Positions 41,827 to 51,366 of a DNA stretch of 64,000 bases are shown one piece after another. The position numbers were made by a program, and so were the translations under genes. Source of the DNA: Gynuella sunshinyii YC6258 (lineage in GTDB: Bacteria > Pseudomonadota > Gammaproteobacteria > Pseudomonadales > Natronospirillaceae); NCBI RefSeq assembly GCF_000940805.1, contig NZ_CP007142.1:5556593-5620592 (forward strand). Reading direction: 5' to 3'. The notes beneath the pieces were generated by a model. That model did no database searches. It was given only the letters and a program-made list of their open reading frames with translations, and was not told where the DNA came from. Position 1 is the first letter of the stretch; the number at the start of each line of letters is the position of its first letter.

Positions 41827-41892
41827 GGAAATTTACCGGCATAACAAAAAACGGACGGTTCAGTGTAACGAAATTACGGGTGAATAAAACGC

Positions 41893-42564
41893 ATGGCACA
41901 TACAATTCTGTTGGTTGAAGATGAGCGTGATATCGCAGAGGTCACGCTGGTGTATCTGCAGGCACAGGGTTATGAAACCCAATGGCTTAATGAAGGTCTG
42001 GGCGTCGTGGACTGGGTCCAGTCCCATTCACCCAGTCTGGTGATACTGGATTTAATGCTGCCCGGCAAAGATGGTCTGACGATCTGCCAGGAAATCCGCC
42101 AGTTCAGTGATGTGCCCATTATTATGACCACTGCCAAAGTGCAGGAAATTGACCGTTTACTGGGACTGGATGCCGGCGCCGACGATTATGTCTGCAAGCC
42201 GTTCAGCACCAAGGAACTGATCGCCCGGGTCAATGCCGCCATTCGTCGCCTGGACCGTCGTGTTATTCAGACCGCACCGGCATTACAGCTGATTGAAGGC
42301 AGTTATGCGGTGGTATACCAGAACACCAGAGTCGACCTGACCCAGATTGAATTCAATTTATTCCGGCTTTTATATTCCCATCCCGGACGTATCTATGCCC
42401 GTGCGCAGATTCTCGATCTGGTTTATCAGGACTTTCGTGATGTCAGTGACCGTACCATCGACTCGCATATTCGTAACCTGCGTAAAAAACTCACCCAGCT
42501 TAATTTGCCGAGTGAGCCGATCCGATCTGTTTATGGAGCAGGTTACGTGTATGAAGCGCTCTAG
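41893..42564 (+). CDS. OmpR/PhoB-family response regulator
   Basis: 223 residues. The receiver domain has the phosphorylation site Asp53 in LVILDLMLPGKDG and the conserved Thr/Lys in TTAK and CKPFS. The winged-helix effector domain (about 125-223) ends SDRTIDSHIRNLRKKL...IRSVYGAGYVYE. OmpR-type regulators bind tandem direct repeats of about 11 bp. Such repeats precede three genes in the next 14 kb (see regulatory features), so this is their best candidate activator. Divergent from its kinase, with a 66-bp shared promoter region. Confidence 0.92.
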   Translation: MAHTILLVEDERDIAEVTLVYLQAQGYETQWLNEGLGVVDWVQSHSPSLVILDLMLPGKDGLTICQEIRQFSDVPIIMTTAKVQEIDRLLGLDAGADDYVCKPFSTKELIARVNAAIRRLDRRVIQTAPALQLIEGSYAVVYQNTRVDLTQIEFNLFRLLYSHPGRIYARAQILDLVYQDFRDVSDRTIDSHIRNLRKKLTQLNLPSEPIRSVYGAGYVYEAL

Positions 42565-42572
42565 CGCCCCGA

Positions 42573-44123
42573 TCAGTCAAATGACAACTGACGCAACAGC
42601 AGACCATTGTCCTCAGTCGCGACCATAAACAACCGACCCCAGGGGTCGATGGCCAGCGCTGCATAGTAATCTGCGAAGAGATCGCTTTGGAAACGCTCCC
42701 GGTAGAGATTGCCTTGTGCATCCCATTCGGTCAGCCAGTTCTGCGCCGGATTGGTGACCTCGTTGTAATAGAAGCCAACGCCGATCAAGGTACCGTCAGT
42801 CGTGAGCTGCATATCCGTAACACCCGTCCAGCCGCCGTTATTGGCATAGACAGTCGTACTCTGGTGAACCCCATCCTGATTGTAACGAACGAGAACCATC
42901 CCATCGCTTGCATTCAGGGCGGTGCCGTTCAGTTCGGCGCCGGCTGGTGCATTATAAAATTCAAACGCCGCCAGAACGTCACCCTGCTCATTGGTCTGGA
43001 TCGCGAGCGAAGACAGGGTAATGTCATTGTGACCAAAGCGGTTTATCCAACTCAGGTTGCCGTCCGCATCAAATTTCACCACCACCCCATTTGGAACCGC
43101 GGTCGTTCCATCCCAGATCGGTTCGCTACCCAGTAATGATTTCGCGCTGGAAATATCCAGATAAATTGATCCTGCGTTATCCAGAACCATATCCCACATT
43201 AAGTAGTCGCTCGGGGATTGGCTGACCGTGTCAAACTGTTTTACCCAGGCTCGTTGGCCGCCTGAGGTGTATTTCATGAGAAATAAATGACCGCTTTGCA
43301 CCCCATCGATGGAGCCTTGCGTCTGGCCATAAAGATACACCTCTCCACTGTCAGCCACGCGCATTTCGACGGCATCCAGCCATACCGATGCGTCATCGGC
43401 AGTAATGATCCAAGGGGATCCACTGAGCATTTCGCCATCGGTATCCAGCTGATAAACCCGGGTCTGATCGCTCACTCCACGGATCAGTACCGTCAGTACG
43501 TCGCGATTGGAGACGTGAATATCAAAACCGGCCGAATGGTAACCGGGGTCGATTAATTTGCTCCAGAGCAGCTCGCCAGTCGGTGAAAATTTCTGCACCA
43601 CCCCCTGCTCGCTGTATGCCGTCGATAATCCGGCAAACTCATCGGCACCGAGTACCTGACCCACGACAAATACATTACCTGAAGAATCTATTGTCAGACC
43701 CCAGCCTTTGACAGTACCGGTATTGGCCAGCTGAATCGCCGGATCGGTCCAGCCTTGTGTTTGAAATTGCCATTCAGCGCTTGCAAAGTGATCGCCATTT
43801 GCCAGAGCAACGCCATCGGCAACGGTGATGCGGTAGCTCATTTCAGGCTCCCAGCCGGGCTCAGGTATAAATGTGGCACTGAGACCATCTGTAGCAAGGG
43901 TTAATTCACCGTCGATGTCAGGTGTCACAACGATGTAATCCCGCAGGTTGACCCCTGTGGGTAATGGCGATGAAAACTCCAGCTCAATAGCCGTATCAGG
44001 CTTAACGTCGGTTGCTACTGTTGCTCTGACCTGAATGATGATGCCATCGTCAGTGCTGACATCCTGGGGCTGACAGGCACTGAACAACATTAATGTAACA
44101 AAGCACAGACTGAGTAGTCGCAT
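42573..44123 (-). CDS. Lipoprotein with Ig-like and beta-propeller domains, 516 aa
   Basis: The start at 44123 (MRLLSLCFVTLMLFSACQPQ) is supported by GAGG upstream and the lipobox FSAC at Cys17. A Big_5-type Ig domain follows (TVATDVKPDTAIELEFSSPLPTG ... GWEPEMSYRITVADG). Repeated blades then come (GNVFVVGQVLG, GEVYLYGQTQG, GSIYLDISSAK, GDVLAAFEF, GTLIGVGFYY) that resemble SBBP/beta-propeller repeats. Outer-surface or periplasmic lipoprotein. The promoter carries the same box as the two giant proteins next to it, so they probably act together. The frame overlapping upstream sequence is discarded. Confidence 0.78.
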   Translation of the reverse strand: MRLLSLCFVTLMLFSACQPQDVSTDDGIIIQVRATVATDVKPDTAIELEFSSPLPTGVNLRDYIVVTPDIDGELTLATDGLSATFIPEPGWEPEMSYRITVADGVALANGDHFASAEWQFQTQGWTDPAIQLANTGTVKGWGLTIDSSGNVFVVGQVLGADEFAGLSTAYSEQGVVQKFSPTGELLWSKLIDPGYHSAGFDIHVSNRDVLTVLIRGVSDQTRVYQLDTDGEMLSGSPWIITADDASVWLDAVEMRVADSGEVYLYGQTQGSIDGVQSGHLFLMKYTSGGQRAWVKQFDTVSQSPSDYLMWDMVLDNAGSIYLDISSAKSLLGSEPIWDGTTAVPNGVVVKFDADGNLSWINRFGHNDITLSSLAIQTNEQGDVLAAFEFYNAPAGAELNGTALNASDGMVLVRYNQDGVHQSTTVYANNGGWTGVTDMQLTTDGTLIGVGFYYNEVTNPAQNWLTEWDAQGNLYRERFQSDLFADYYAALAIDPWGRLFMVATEDNGLLLRQLSFD

Positions 44124-44170
44124 ATCTACCTCTTTTATGAATGGACAACTGCCATACAGTAGAAACCGGA

Positions 44171-44193
44171 AATGTGCAGAGAGTATGCAGAAC
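44171..44193 (-). promoter_or_regulatory. OmpR-type box, copy 1
   Basis: Read on the minus strand: GTTCTGCATACTCTCTGCAC, continuing ATT, a near-perfect 11-bp direct repeat. It ends 48 bp before the lipoprotein start, at the position of a -35 element, with a TATGGC-like -10 downstream. Confidence 0.72.
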
Positions 44194-44198
44194 AGCAA

Positions 44199-44222
44199 CA
44201 GGGAGCATTTTCCTGCTCCCTG
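44199..44222 (-). terminator. Hairpin after the 2320-residue gene
   Basis: CAGGGAGCA and TGCTCCCTG form a 9-bp stem 15-38 bp beyond the stop codon. The T-tract is weak (TTGCTGTTCT), so termination is likely but not certain. Confidence 0.55.
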
Positions 44223-44236
44223 AGTTGGCACGGGAG

Positions 44237-47200
44237 TTATTCCGGTTTAAGGCATGAGCGGTATCGCAACATGAATAAGCTGATGATCAGCAGCAGCCAC
44301 CACTCATCCCCGGCACCGGCCTGAGTGGTATCTGAGCCATTGTCGCTGTCACTGTCGCCATCAGTATTGCTGTTGCCGCCCGAAGATGCAGGTAAGGTAT
44401 CATCCAGAGGAAAGGCATCCTCTGTATCAACGATACCGTCGTTATCATCATCCGTATCTGCGTTATTTCCGATGCCGTCGTGGTCAGTATCCAGTGATTC
44501 TGCGGCATTGAATGGAAAAGCATCTGCTGTATCCATCACACCATCGTTATCATCATCGGTATCGGTGCTGTCCGGAATCAAATCACCATCGAAATCTTCC
44601 GGCTGACTGCTGGCATTCAATGAATCGGAGCCTTCAGTGTTTTCTACGGTGTCGCTGTAACCATCGCCGTCATCATCGGTGTCGGCGTTATTGCCGATGC
44701 CATCGTTGTCGGTATCCTGTGATTCTGTTGCGTTAAATGGGAATGCGTCATTGATGTCTACAGTACCGTCGTTATCGTCATCGGTATCAGTGCTGTCCGG
44801 AATCAAGTCGCCATCGAAATCATTTGGCTTGCGGGTGCTGTCCAGAGAATCTGAACCTTCGCGGGCTTCAACAGTGTCGCTGTAACCATCGTTATCATCA
44901 TCCGTATCAGCATTATTGCCGATGCCGTCGCCATCGGTATCCAGTGATTCTGTTGCGTTAAATGGGAATGCGTCATTGATGTCTACAGTACCGTCGTTAT
45001 CGTCATCGGTATCAGTGCTGTCCGGAATCAAGTCGCCATCGAAATCACCTGGTGTGCTGGTGCTGTCCAGAGGATCTGAGCTTTCGCTGTTTTCGATGCT
45101 GTCGCTGTAGCCATCGCCGTCATCATCCGTATCAGCATTATTGCCGATGCCGTCGTTATCGGTATCCATCGATTCTGCGGCATCGAACGGGAAGGCATCT
45201 TCCGTATCAATCACACCGTCGTTATCGTCATCAGTATCGCTACTATCCGGAATCAAATCACCGTCATAGTCGACAGGTGTACTGGTGCTATCCAAAGAAT
45301 CGGAACCTTCACTGGTTTCGAGTTCATCACTGTAGCCATCGCCATCATCATCCGTATCAGCATTATTGCCGATGCCGTCGTTATCGGTATCCAGCGATTC
45401 TGTTGCGTTAAATGGGAAGGCATCTTCCGTATCAATCACACCGTCGTTATCGTCATCAGTATCGCTACTATCCGGAATCAAATCACCGTCATAGTCGACA
45501 GGTGTACTGGTGCTATCCAAAGAATCGGAACCTTCACTGGTTTCGAGTTCATCACTGTAGCCATCGCCATCATCATCCGTATCAGCATTATTGCCGATGC
45601 CGTCGTTATCGGTATCCTGTGATTCTGCGGCATCGAACGGGAAGGCATCTTCCGTATCAATCACACCGTCGTTATCGTCATCAGTATCGCTACTATCCGG
45701 AATCAAATCACCGTCATAGTCGACAGGTGTACTGGTGCTATCCAAAGAATCGGAACCTTCACTGGCTTCGAGTTCATCACTGTAGCCATCGCCATCATCA
45801 TCCGTATCAGCGTTATTGCCGATGCCATCGTTATCGGTATCCAGCGATTCTGTTGCGTTAAATGGGAAAGCATCTTCCGTATCAATCACACCGTCGTTAT
45901 CGTCATCAGTATCGCTACTATCTGGAATCAGATCGCCATCAAAATCACCTGGTGTGCTGGTGCTGTCCAGAGGATCTGAGCTTTCGCTGATTTCGATGCT
46001 GTCGCTGTAGCCATCTCCGTCATCGTCGGTATCGGCGTTGTTACCGATGCCGTCGCTATCGGTATCGACGGACTCCGCCGCGTCCAGCGGGAAGGCATCG
46101 TCAGCATCCAATACATCATCGTTGTCGTCATCGATATCGGCGTTATTGCCAATACCATCACCGTCGGTATCGATCGATTCAGATGCATCCAGCGGGAAAG
46201 CGTCTGCAGCATCCAACACACCATCGCCATCATCGTCCGGGTCGCAGGCATCGCCCTGCAGGTCGCCGTCGGTGTCGGTCTGGTCGGTGTTGCTGACCGC
46301 AGGACAGTTATCAACGCTGTCGGCAATGCCATCGCTGTCACTGTCGACAGGTTCGATCAGGGTCACGGTCGCGGAATCCAGCGTACCCACGTGGGCAAGA
46401 CTTGACGAGTACAGAACGACTTCAAAGGTCTCGTTCGGGTCACCCAAACCATCGTCGGTGGTCGCGATTGTCGCGCAGGTCTTGCTGCCACTCTCGCCGT
46501 CAGACCACTCCACATAATCTTCAATATCACGGTAGTCGTTATGGCCATGAGCGGTGACTCCTGTGGAGGCACAACCGACACCCACCACCCCGACAGTGCC
46601 GCCGCTGCGGATGACAGTGACCGTCAGGCTGTCACCCTCGTTCACGTTATAGCTCGCCGCACTCAGGCTCAACACGCCTGCGTTGGAGCTGGCGTCGTTG
46701 GCTGCGCTGCCCGCGTTGTACTCCTCCAGGTTGGTGAACCCGTCGCTGTCGGCGTCGTCCGAGGCGTCACCCGCATTCAACGGGTCGAGGCCGTAGCTGT
46801 TTTCGTAGCTGTCGCTCATGCCATCGCCGTCATCATCAAGGTCGGCGTTGTTGCCGGTACCATCGCTGTCGGTATCCACCGACTCAGAAGCGTCCAGCGG
46901 GAAGGCGTCTGCCGTATCCAACACGCCATCGTTGTCATCATCGGTGTCAGCGTTATTACCAATGTCATCGCCGTCGGTATCAACGGATTCAGAGGCATCG
47001 TAAGGGAAAGCATCAGCACTATCGACTACGCCGTCGTTATCATCATCGGTATCGGCATTATCGCCGGTGCCATCGCTATCGGTATCAACACTTTCACTGG
47101 CATCATTGGGAAAAGCATCGCGATTATCGCCAACGCCATCACCATCGGTATCGGTGGTTTCACTGCCATCGGTCGGAAAGGCATCAGTATTATCACCGAC

Positions 47201-50200
47201 CCCATCACCGTCGCTATCCGCCCATTCACTGGCATCGCCGGGGAAGGCATCGCCATTGTCACCAACGCCATCACCATCAGTGTCGGCGGTTTCTGAGGCG
47301 TCGTCGGGAAACGCATCATCCACATCGTTAACACCATCGCCATCGAAGTCGCCGCCGTAAACATATTCGATGGCGCCCGCATCGATACGCGGATAAATCG
47401 GGCCGCCGAGTTCTTCGGGGTTATCCGGGTTGTACGGCCCTTGCTTGCGGTCATTGCCGAGCAGGTCGCGCTCGCCCGTCGGACCTTCGTAATCAATCCG
47501 TCCGGCTTCGATGTTGGCACTGCCGGGAATCGGCCGGTAATCACCATTGTCTGGGTCGGCTAACGCGACATAGCCACTGGACGTCACACCGCATTCGCTG
47601 CCTTCCACCCAATTGGATATTTGTTGGGTCCAGGTGGCGACCTGACACACTGTCGAGCCGCTGGGACCCTTCAACAGCAGGGAGCTGACGAGCTGGGCGG
47701 TGCCATCACCAACCACGGTCATGGCACCACTTTCACTGTTGTACAGGGTACTGGATTGCAGCGCGAGGTGACCATCAACAGTGATCAACGCGGCTTCATC
47801 GCCGCTGACATTCGCGATTAAGGTGCTGTTGGTGTACAGCTGATAATTTTCACCGCTGATCACCGGGGCGGTCATGTTTTCAATCAGCACCCGATCGAGC
47901 ACCACGTAGGAGATGGAGTGCATTTGAATGGCGCTGCCCGCCTGCAGTGACGCTAAGTCATCATTGCCCGTCGTGGTTTCATCGACAGTTCCCAGACCAT
48001 TACGCAGCGTTAGGCCGACTAGTTGTGGGAACTGGCTTTTGAGCATCCGATCGGGCAGTGCGACAGTAAAAATAGCCGTCTTATTTTGGCCATCCAGCAC
48101 CACGGTTTTATCACCGTCAATATTCATGCCTTTGGCTATCACTAACGGCGATTCCAGCATGATCGTCATCGGGCCGCTGAAGTTGATGATGTTCAGATCG
48201 GCTCCCGGTTCACTGGCACATAAATCGATGAGTGCCTGGCGCAAGGTACCCGGACCACTGTCGGCATCGCTGGTGACGGTGATTTGGCTGGCGGTACACG
48301 CCTGATAAGGGTTGTCGTCGATACGTGCCCAGCCAAGTACCACGTCATTTTCATCAACCAAAGTTTGAAGTTCATTGGTGCCATCAATTTGGTAGAAGAA
48401 ATCGACTACGCCATCATTGTCGCGATCTTCGTCATCAATATCGGCTATACCATCGCCGTCAAAATCCGGTAAATCGCCATATACGGTCGGCGCGGGGTCA
48501 ACGCCATCCACGGTGCCATCGCCATCGGTATCAGCAATGAGCGGGTCGGCACCGGCAGTCACTTCATCGGCGTCACTTAATCCGTCGTTGTCATCATCGG
48601 TATCCGCGTTATTACCGATGCCATCGTGGTCTGTGTCCAGATGTTCACTGGCATCTTTGGGGAAGCGATCTTCCCAATCGGCATAACCATCGTTATCGTC
48701 ATCGATATCCCAATCATCGGAAATACCATCACCGTCGGTATCCAACTGCATTTTTATGCCGATTGAGCAGGCTTTTTCACCCGACACATTATGGCTGTGT
48801 GGCGTGACACAAAAACGAATCTCGGTACCCGGCGCAACATCTTTCTGAAAAGTAATCTCATTTTCACCGGCATAATCCACCCAACTGTCGGCCTGTGAAT
48901 ATTGCCATTGGTACAGACTCTGATACTCCAAACCGTCGTAGACGTTAGTGTTGGGGGCAATATAGGTGTATTGGCCAATCAGGCCAGACCCGGCAATGGG
49001 CTCGTCATATTCCGGTTTTATTTTGACATCGGTGGCAAAAGGATACTGGCCCACTTCAATCCATTGACCGCAGCGCTGGCTATTGCGGAACGTCATACAC
49101 AGGGTAACGAAGGCATTGGCATCATCAGCGGTGGCCTGATAACCGAACACATCACTTGCTACGACAACAGCATCGCTTGCCTGCCCCGTCGCCGAGCGTA
49201 GCCAGACAAAATCCGTTGCATCGATAGAGTAAGGAATATTGGCAAACATGTAGTCGCCAACACGCATGCTCTGGCCGACCTTATCGACCAGGGGGCGGGT
49301 GGTCTCTGGGCGATACCAGGGTGGGTTGTTCAGTATGCGATCTGCCAACATGGTGGGTACTTTAATATCAAGACCCCAAGCTTCATTGTAATCACCCGTA
49401 TCCAGCAAAGGCACAGGCCCATCACAGGTGCCGCAATAATATTCACTGGCGCCGGCTTCAACGTTGATACCAAAAAACTGCCAGGTTTCGGCATAGCTTT
49501 CCAGCAACCCTTTGGTTTCGTTATAACTTGAAGACTTCGGCGACAGCGGCGTGCGCATGGTGGAACCTTCCAGATTCAGATAATCCAGCGTTTGCTTGGC
49601 CGCCCAATCTTCTGGTGTCAGTCGCTCATAAAAGTTCACCGTATCTCGGCGATTGTAGTCCTGCGCCGACAGTAGAAACGCGGCGCTGCTTGAAGCTGGA
49701 TGGGTGTTGCCGGAAAAGCTGGAACGGGTATCGAACCAATTCATACTGGCGGTCCAACCGATAGGCTTGTCTTCAATAATGGTATTGCCCGGTGCGTAAT
49801 CGACACAGGCGGTGTTCATGCTGTCGAACACACAGGTGTTGTAGTGATACGTCGCGAACCAGTGCCACAGGTCGTCGTCACCAATAATGACCTCATTCCA
49901 GCCGCGATCGGCAACAAAATTGGGGAACATCCTGGCCAGAGTGCCGATGATCGGTTTGTTCTCAGAGTCCGTGTACGGGTTCGTCATTTCCGGCGCAATC
50001 ACCGGCCCCCAATCCCATTCCTTTTCAGAATAAAAGGTGCGCTCCATTTCCAGCGGATCGAAATTGGCATCCATATAGGGCAAGCGTGGTGTGTTAAATA
50101 CACCCCGGCTCATCGCATCCACCGGCATCGATAAATAGGCACAAAAATTTTGCACATCATCATCTTCAGCGCAGGCTACGCGGTTTAATAAGGGTGTTGC

Positions 50201-51199
50201 AGCGGCACTATGTGGGAAAAACTGAAAATTGCTTTGCGGCACTGTTAAATAGCTGCCACCACGAATATTGGTGTTGGTATCTTTCACCAGGTTAAAGGTA
50301 TTGGCTATGCTGCTGATATTTCCCAGCACCATAAAGCCTACACGCCCGGCGTAAACGGTACCGCCGTTGGCGTCTTCAATGCTTTGGTTCTGCATCATGC
50401 GCAAACCGATACGGTCGAAGTCACCCATGCCGCTGGTCACGGTGGCGCCCTGATAGACGCTCATATCCAACAGGTTGCGGAACTGGGTACCGTTGTGGAA
50501 CAACATCGGCCGCTGCAGCTGGGCGATGGTCACAGCATTGGTAAAGCTGGCCCCAAGGGCAATGGTCTGGCCGGCGAAACCGGTATCGCGCAGTTCCGCA
50601 CTGGAAATCAGCAACATGCGGCCATCGGCCAACCGGTGCCAGCCTTCTTCGGCGATGAAATAGTGAAGCTTTGCACCGGCCAGATCGGCCGTGACCCCGT
50701 CCGCCAGGCGGATATCAAACAGGAACTGATTGCCGCTGGTGATCGGCGCGGTGGGTACAACGCTGACGCCGCTGGCGAGATTCGGGGCTTCAAAGGCCAC
50801 AAACACCACCGGGCGGCTGAAGATACGGTCGGTCCAGACATCATCAATCACGTTGCCCGCACCGATGGTCAGCGTACCGGTTTCTGCCGGAAACCCGAGC
50901 AAGGCTGGAGCGCCGTCGAAACGGATATAGTAACCACCGACATTACTCAGGCTTGAATTGTCGTTGGTTGAAAACCGCCATTGGCCGTTGCCATCGCTGC
51001 TGATAAAACCTGATGTGGCCGGGTTGTTTACCTGAGTGAATATGGCCGTTTCGGGGCTCAGCGTGAGGTCGTTAACAATTGCATCGCTACTGTTCAGCGT
51101 ACCGAGATAACCGGCATCAACGGTGGCTGCTTGCGCATTGCCGATGGCTAGAGCGGCAATAAAGCTGGCAATTGAAAGCAGTGAGTGAAATTGGTTCAT
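44237..51199 (-). CDS. Giant thrombospondin-type-3/Calx-beta surface protein, 2320 aa
   Basis: Signal peptide (MNQFHSLLSIASFIAALAIGNAQA). An ~800-residue N-terminal region, shared with the paralogue at 51367, contains TLTIGAGNVIDDVWTDRIFSRPVVFVAFE. Next is a DxDxDGxxD Ca-binding block (about 845-930), then a SGPGTLRQALIDLC parallel-beta segment, more TSP3 repeats, a Calx-beta domain (GVLSLSAASYNVNEGDSLTVTV) and a final ~800 residues of TSP3 repeats with a 75-residue (225-bp) higher-order period. The tail DEWWLLLIISLFMLRYRSCLKPE is a membrane-anchor-like end but lacks the GG of GlyGly-CTERM. Expected calcium-stabilised rod on the cell surface. Confidence 0.85.
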   Translation of the reverse strand: MNQFHSLLSIASFIAALAIGNAQAATVDAGYLGTLNSSDAIVNDLTLSPETAIFTQVNNPATSGFISSDGNGQWRFSTNDNSSLSNVGGYYIRFDGAPALLGFPAETGTLTIGAGNVIDDVWTDRIFSRPVVFVAFEAPNLASGVSVVPTAPITSGNQFLFDIRLADGVTADLAGAKLHYFIAEEGWHRLADGRMLLISSAELRDTGFAGQTIALGASFTNAVTIAQLQRPMLFHNGTQFRNLLDMSVYQGATVTSGMGDFDRIGLRMMQNQSIEDANGGTVYAGRVGFMVLGNISSIANTFNLVKDTNTNIRGGSYLTVPQSNFQFFPHSAAATPLLNRVACAEDDDVQNFCAYLSMPVDAMSRGVFNTPRLPYMDANFDPLEMERTFYSEKEWDWGPVIAPEMTNPYTDSENKPIIGTLARMFPNFVADRGWNEVIIGDDDLWHWFATYHYNTCVFDSMNTACVDYAPGNTIIEDKPIGWTASMNWFDTRSSFSGNTHPASSSAAFLLSAQDYNRRDTVNFYERLTPEDWAAKQTLDYLNLEGSTMRTPLSPKSSSYNETKGLLESYAETWQFFGINVEAGASEYYCGTCDGPVPLLDTGDYNEAWGLDIKVPTMLADRILNNPPWYRPETTRPLVDKVGQSMRVGDYMFANIPYSIDATDFVWLRSATGQASDAVVVASDVFGYQATADDANAFVTLCMTFRNSQRCGQWIEVGQYPFATDVKIKPEYDEPIAGSGLIGQYTYIAPNTNVYDGLEYQSLYQWQYSQADSWVDYAGENEITFQKDVAPGTEIRFCVTPHSHNVSGEKACSIGIKMQLDTDGDGISDDWDIDDDNDGYADWEDRFPKDASEHLDTDHDGIGNNADTDDDNDGLSDADEVTAGADPLIADTDGDGTVDGVDPAPTVYGDLPDFDGDGIADIDDEDRDNDGVVDFFYQIDGTNELQTLVDENDVVLGWARIDDNPYQACTASQITVTSDADSGPGTLRQALIDLCASEPGADLNIINFSGPMTIMLESPLVIAKGMNIDGDKTVVLDGQNKTAIFTVALPDRMLKSQFPQLVGLTLRNGLGTVDETTTGNDDLASLQAGSAIQMHSISYVVLDRVLIENMTAPVISGENYQLYTNSTLIANVSGDEAALITVDGHLALQSSTLYNSESGAMTVVGDGTAQLVSSLLLKGPSGSTVCQVATWTQQISNWVEGSECGVTSSGYVALADPDNGDYRPIPGSANIEAGRIDYEGPTGERDLLGNDRKQGPYNPDNPEELGGPIYPRIDAGAIEYVYGGDFDGDGVNDVDDAFPDDASETADTDGDGVGDNGDAFPGDASEWADSDGDGVGDNTDAFPTDGSETTDTDGDGVGDNRDAFPNDASESVDTDSDGTGDNADTDDDNDGVVDSADAFPYDASESVDTDGDDIGNNADTDDDNDGVLDTADAFPLDASESVDTDSDGTGNNADLDDDGDGMSDSYENSYGLDPLNAGDASDDADSDGFTNLEEYNAGSAANDASSNAGVLSLSAASYNVNEGDSLTVTVIRSGGTVGVVGVGCASTGVTAHGHNDYRDIEDYVEWSDGESGSKTCATIATTDDGLGDPNETFEVVLYSSSLAHVGTLDSATVTLIEPVDSDSDGIADSVDNCPAVSNTDQTDTDGDLQGDACDPDDDGDGVLDAADAFPLDASESIDTDGDGIGNNADIDDDNDDVLDADDAFPLDAAESVDTDSDGIGNNADTDDDGDGYSDSIEISESSDPLDSTSTPGDFDGDLIPDSSDTDDDNDGVIDTEDAFPFNATESLDTDNDGIGNNADTDDDGDGYSDELEASEGSDSLDSTSTPVDYDGDLIPDSSDTDDDNDGVIDTEDAFPFDAAESQDTDNDGIGNNADTDDDGDGYSDELETSEGSDSLDSTSTPVDYDGDLIPDSSDTDDDNDGVIDTEDAFPFNATESLDTDNDGIGNNADTDDDGDGYSDELETSEGSDSLDSTSTPVDYDGDLIPDSSDTDDDNDGVIDTEDAFPFDAAESMDTDNDGIGNNADTDDDGDGYSDSIENSESSDPLDSTSTPGDFDGDLIPDSTDTDDDNDGTVDINDAFPFNATESLDTDGDGIGNNADTDDDNDGYSDTVEAREGSDSLDSTRKPNDFDGDLIPDSTDTDDDNDGTVDINDAFPFNATESQDTDNDGIGNNADTDDDGDGYSDTVENTEGSDSLNASSQPEDFDGDLIPDSTDTDDDNDGVMDTADAFPFNAAESLDTDHDGIGNNADTDDDNDGIVDTEDAFPLDDTLPASSGGNSNTDGDSDSDNGSDTTQAGAGDEWWLLLIISLFMLRYRSCLKPE
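45178..45852 (-). repeat. 225-bp tandem repeat in the TSP3 region (three near-identical units)
   Basis: Units of 225 bp (75 codons) with nearly identical DNA (for example CGTATCAATCACACCGTCGT recurs every 225 bp at about 45199, 45424, 45649, 45874). Flanking units are more diverged. In-frame expansion or contraction is expected. Confidence 0.85.
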
Positions 51200-51248
51200 T
51201 AACCCAGGCCTCTGAGTGGAGTTCTTATAGGGCGAAGTAAAACCGGGG

Positions 51249-51271
51249 AATGTGCAGAGAATATGCAGAAC
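51249..51271 (-). promoter_or_regulatory. OmpR-type box, copy 2
   Basis: Minus-strand GTTCTGCATATTCTCTGCAC, then ATT, ending 50 bp before the start of the 2320-residue gene. TATAAG lies about 17-19 bp further on as a -10 candidate. Shares ~32 of 34 positions with copy 1 including the following CCGGTTT. Confidence 0.75.
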
Positions 51272-51330
51272 CTATTTTTCGTTTGAAATTGCAGTTATTA
51301 CTTGAAAGCGCGTTTTGGTTTAAAAAACAC

Positions 51331-51357
51331 AAAGGGGCATTTGCCCCTTTTTTGTTG
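51331..51357 (-). terminator. Terminator of the 1817-residue gene (bidirectional)
   Basis: AAAGGGGCA / TGCCCCTTT with T-rich flanks on both strands (TTTTTTG on plus, TTTGTGTTTTTT on minus), 17-36 bp after the stop codon. Confidence 0.85.
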
Positions 51358-51366
51358 AGAAATAAC

